Positions 5,935 through 7,719 of a DNA stretch of 7,719 nucleotides are shown one piece after another (within the stretch, counting starts at the first letter, position 1; each line of letters opens with the position of its first letter). Below the pieces are notes generated by a model. The model was not told the origin of the DNA. It did no database searches and worked only from the letters and a program-made list of their open reading frames with translations. The position numbers were made by a program, and so were the translations under genes. Location: contig CAJTOI010000049.1 of NCBI GenBank assembly GCA_910577925.1, forward strand, positions 1-7,719, written 5' to 3'. The DNA is from an uncultured Roseburia sp. Lineage in GTDB: Bacteria; Bacillota; Clostridia; Lachnospirales; Lachnospiraceae.

Positions 5935-6670
5935 GTTTGACGTTTGGTACGCTGCATATATTCCTGTTCCATTTCCCGCATTTCCTCGTCCGCGGGGATG
6001 TCCACAATCCCGACATAGGAATAGTAGATGTCGATTTTCTGTGTCCGTTTCCCGTCCTTTTTCTCACGCTCATGGACTACGATTTTATCCACAAATGCGT
6101 TTAGGATTTCGGGCGTTAGCTCGTCGATGCGGGTATATTTCTTGGTGACGGCTATCAGCTTGGCGACATTGGTCGCTTCCGTGTCGGCTTCGCTGACCTC
6201 GGCTGTCAAGGCTTCGATTTCCTGCTTTAGCTGTTCCTGCTCGGCTTCATATCCGTCTGACAGTTTGTAAAAGCGTTCGTCATTCAGCTTTCCGTTGACA
6301 TTATCCTCATAGATTTTGCGGAACAGGCGGTCAAGCTCCTTTATCCGCTTTTCGTCCTTTCCTATCTGTCTCTGCTTTGCGGATAACTCGTATCGGCGTT
6401 CCGCAAAGGTGGCGTCAATCTGCTGTCGGATAAACACACGCTCAAACTGCTGTAAATAGGACAGGAACTGCTGAAGCTGTTTCAGCACCAACTGTTTTAA
6501 TGCGTCCCCTCGGATATAGTGCTGCGTACATTCCTTTGCCCTGCTCGTCCGTTTATACATTTCATCAGATATTCTTTCTGGTTTACAATGCTGTTGCTTT
6601 CGCCTTCTCGTCCGTCATCTTGGCTTAATCTACAATACAATGCCGTAAATTCTTCCTGCTGTCTTTTCAT
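5928..6670 (-). pseudogene. Large serine recombinase with internal out-of-frame deletion
   Basis: The gene starts at ATG 6670 with an ideal AAAGGAG six bases upstream. It reads 'ALYCRLSQDDGREGESNSI', the resolvase-family catalytic start with presumed nucleophile S16, up to 'NQKEYLMK' (about residue 37). It then goes off frame and would stop at 6497. In another frame, from about 6560 to 5928, the C-terminal part resumes with 'ECTQHYIRGDAL', a long coiled coil ('AEQEQLKQEIEALTAEVSEA') and the closing 'LTPEILNAFVDKIVVHER' segment typical of these recombinases. The rest of the catalytic domain, the recombinase domain and the front of the zinc-binding region are missing. Family members have about 530-560 residues and about 245 remain, so roughly 0.9 kb has been lost, with the junction near 6555-6570. 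The product cannot cut or join DNA. An assembly collapse is possible, but no repeat suggests one. Confidence 0.85.
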
Positions 6671-6713
6671 AAAGCTCTCCTTTCCGACAGCAGACACGGT
6701 ATTGTGAAGTGTA

Positions 6714-6726
6714 GGTACAGTGTACC
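6714..6726. repeat. Palindrome over the recombinase -10 box
   Basis: GGTAC-AGT-GTACC is a perfect 5-bp dyad with a 3-bp centre. It covers the whole proposed -10 box (6719-6724) of the recombinase promoter, so a protein bound here would block RNA polymerase. An operator role is inferred from this position. Confidence 0.5.
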
Positions 6727-6747
6727 ACATCTGCCCTTAAACTTCAA
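6719..6747 (-). promoter_or_regulatory. Candidate promoter of the serine recombinase
   Basis: On the minus strand TTGAAG (6747-6742, 4 of 6 to -35) is followed after exactly 17 bases by TACACT (6724-6719, 4 of 6 to -10), with a TGG extended -10 element directly before it. The recombinase ATG at 6670 follows after about 48 bases with a strong Shine-Dalgarno. Palindromes lie over the -10 box and directly upstream of the -35 box, suggesting repressor control. Confidence 0.5.
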
Positions 6748-6759
6748 CGCTTTAAAGCG
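6748..6759. repeat. Perfect 12-bp palindrome abutting the recombinase -35 box
   Basis: CGCTTTAAAGCG is its own reverse complement with no spacer. It ends at the base next to the proposed -35 box (6742-6747), a usual place for an activator or repressor site. No regulator gene is visible in the window. Confidence 0.5.
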
Positions 6760-6778
6760 ATAATTCTTCCGCTGCCTG

Positions 6779-7078
6779 TTATTCCTCGTCATCATCACCC
6801 CAATTCTCATCATAAAATCCATATCCCTGTGCGCTGCGCCGAAAAATATCCGTAAGCATTACAAGCAAATCCCGCCCGTCTTTTCGGAAATGGGCGTTGA
6901 CGGTGTATTCCGTGCCGCCGATTTTCTCGGTAAGGCTCATCGGCTCTGGGATGCGGACAAGGGGAGTGACGTTCTGGACAGGCGGCAGAGGGGGATATAT
7001 TTTGTCGGGATTTACCATGGGGACGTCCTTGTATTTCTCCATAATCGCCTGTATTTCTTCCACGGACAGTCTGCTCAT
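6779..7078 (-). CDS. TnpW-like small protein of the mobile element
   Basis: The 99-residue product has three parts: a short N-terminal helix ('VEEIQAIMEKYKD'), a proline-rich linker (about 23-46, 'YPPLPPVQNV'), and a compact C-terminal domain. That domain ('TEKIGGTEYTVNAHFRKDGRDLLVMLTDIFRR', given here as two adjoining parts around 50-65 and 66-81) resembles the TnpW family of small Tn4451-encoded proteins, which have no established function. The tail is strongly acidic ('ENWGDDDEE'). It is somewhat longer than the usual TnpW. Its ATG overlaps the relaxase TGA by the ATGA arrangement, with AGGGAGGA nine bases upstream, so the two are translationally coupled. That coupling suggests a role in mobilization rather than in recombination. 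The family call is from memory of the pattern; other small element-encoded proteins remain possible. Confidence 0.6.
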   Translation of the reverse strand: MSRLSVEEIQAIMEKYKDVPMVNPDKIYPPLPPVQNVTPLVRIPEPMSLTEKIGGTEYTVNAHFRKDGRDLLVMLTDIFRRSAQGYGFYDENWGDDDEE

Positions 7079-7719
7079 CGCAATAATTCCTCCCTCCTGC
7101 GGTCTGCCTTGCCTGTTCTGACGTTTGTATTTGACCGCTGATTTTCAATCGTGTCGTGGATTTGGTTTAAGCAGTCGTCAATGTGGGCGGAGCGTTTTTC
7201 AATCCCGTCTGCATATTTCAGCCGTTTCCTAAGTTCCGTTATCTGCTCCGTCACGCCCTGCTTTTCTTCCCGAATTTTTTCTTTTTCGGCTGGTGTGGCA
7301 CGGCGTACCTTGTTCCGCAAATGCTGTCGGTAGTCAATCAGTTTATTCATTTCACTCTGGTTTTGCTCCCTGTCGGCGTGTAAGTCGGAGAGTGTAGAGA
7401 TATTATGCTTTGACATATACCGTACCTGTGCGGTAATCTCGTCCAGTTTCCGAAGCTCCTCTTTCATCAGCGGGCTTGTCGGCTTGTAGTCCGTGCCTTT
7501 GGGGAATATCCCTAACTGGTAGCACCAGTAGTAATATAACGCTAAGATTCCCGTGGTTTTCTGATGCGGTTTCCATGCGTTTTTGTACTGCTCTGGCATG
7601 TGGGGAGAGTAGGAAATCCTTGCTTTGTAGTTTCCATATCGGGAAGCCCCGCCTAAACATGACCGTATGAAATCGGGTGTCAGCCGCTCGTCAAGCGTGT
7701 CTAACCTTGTGAAATGCTT
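7075..7719 (-). CDS. Relaxase/mobilization protein, C-terminal part (5' end outside window)
   Basis: The frame is open from the right edge of the window to the TGA at 7077-7075, giving 214 visible residues; the first in-frame ATG inside the window (7599) is not the true start. The visible part begins 'RLDTLDERLTPDFIR' and runs through 'GILALYYYWCYQLGIFPKG', a segment I associate with the region after the nuclease domain in MobP/TnpZ-type relaxases of Clostridial mobilizable elements. A long, highly charged coiled coil follows, with a basic 'RRREELLR' end. The catalytic tyrosine and the histidine triad would lie upstream, outside the window. A relaxase nicks the origin of transfer and leads the strand into a recipient, using a helper element's conjugation machinery. 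The gene is translationally coupled to the TnpW-like gene by a 4-base overlap. Confidence 0.72.
   Translation of the reverse strand, partial: KHFTRLDTLDERLTPDFIRSCLGGASRYGNYKARISYSPHMPEQYKNAWKPHQKTTGILALYYYWCYQLGIFPKGTDYKPTSPLMKEELRKLDEITAQVRYMSKHNISTLSDLHADREQNQSEMNKLIDYRQHLRNKVRRATPAEKEKIREEKQGVTEQITELRKRLKYADGIEKRSAHIDDCLNQIHDTIENQRSNTNVRTGKADRRREELLR

Larger units (their letters stand above)
5851..7719 (-). mobile_element. Right-hand part of a Tn4451-like mobilizable element (serine recombinase type)
   Basis: Relaxase, TnpW-like protein and large serine recombinase follow one another on the minus strand, an order typical of Tn4451-related mobilizable transposons and related integrative elements of Clostridia. 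In such elements the recombinase usually lies close to one end. The end here must fall between the recombinase stop (5928) and the SIR2 remnant (5850); the exact base and the core dinucleotide cannot be fixed without an empty-site sequence. The other end and the cargo lie beyond 7719. With its recombinase deleted, the element should not excise by itself. Confidence 0.65.

Noticed and set aside
5832..6719. TGTAGGTACA shared in inverted orientation between the SIR2 remnant start and the recombinase promoter
   Set aside because: A 10-base match is expected many times by chance among all pairs of positions in a 7.7-kb window, so it does not support an att repeat.
1..7719. CRISPR arrays, tRNA, rRNA or riboswitches
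   Set aside because: No regularly spaced repeats of CRISPR size, cloverleaf, rRNA-like or known aptamer sequence was recognised by eye.

Overview
The window looks like chromosomal DNA from a moderately GC-rich anaerobic Firmicute, most likely a gut member of the Lachnospiraceae/Clostridia. The reasons are the family of the PAS-containing hybrid kinase, the Shine-Dalgarno-rich gene starts, and a Tn4451-type mobilizable element carrying a large serine recombinase. This is inferred from protein character, not from a database search.

Region 1 (1-5341) is GC-rich host-like DNA. It begins with the N-terminal beta-sandwich domain of a family-31 glycosidase that stops before the catalytic barrel (5-670). 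A promoter-like sequence at the 3' end of that fragment (662-690) appears to drive a soluble PAS-PAS-HisKA-HATPase-receiver hybrid kinase (742-2802). Converging on it from the minus strand is a probable operon: a low-molecular-weight protein tyrosine phosphatase (5341-4865), an OmpR-type response regulator (4787-4095) and a two-TM HAMP sensor kinase (4073-2826). A near-perfect long inverted repeat (4804-4861) lies between the phosphatase and the regulator. The membrane kinase and the regulator are a cognate pair. The hybrid kinase carries its own receiver and has no partner in view.

Region 2 (5342-5850) is sharply AT-rich and looks acquired. It holds an attachment-site-like cluster of 10-bp-phased repeats inside a 7-bp inverted repeat (5416-5468). 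Next to it is the C-terminal third of a SIR2-like protein (5488-5850), of the kind found in anti-phage defence genes.

Region 3 (5851-7719, running off the end) is the recombinase end of a Tn4451-like mobilizable element. On the minus strand it carries the C-terminal part of a relaxase, a TnpW-like small protein starting inside the relaxase stop codon, and a large serine recombinase. The recombinase has lost most of its middle through an out-of-frame internal deletion. A good promoter with palindromes at both ends lies ahead of it, and two hairpins lie just behind it. The element appears to have interrupted the SIR2-like gene and then lost its own recombinase, which would freeze it in place. 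No complete undescribed system is visible. The most unusual signals are the long dyad at 4804-4861, the att-like cluster at 5416-5468, the broken SIR2 gene at the element end and the palindrome-bracketed recombinase promoter.
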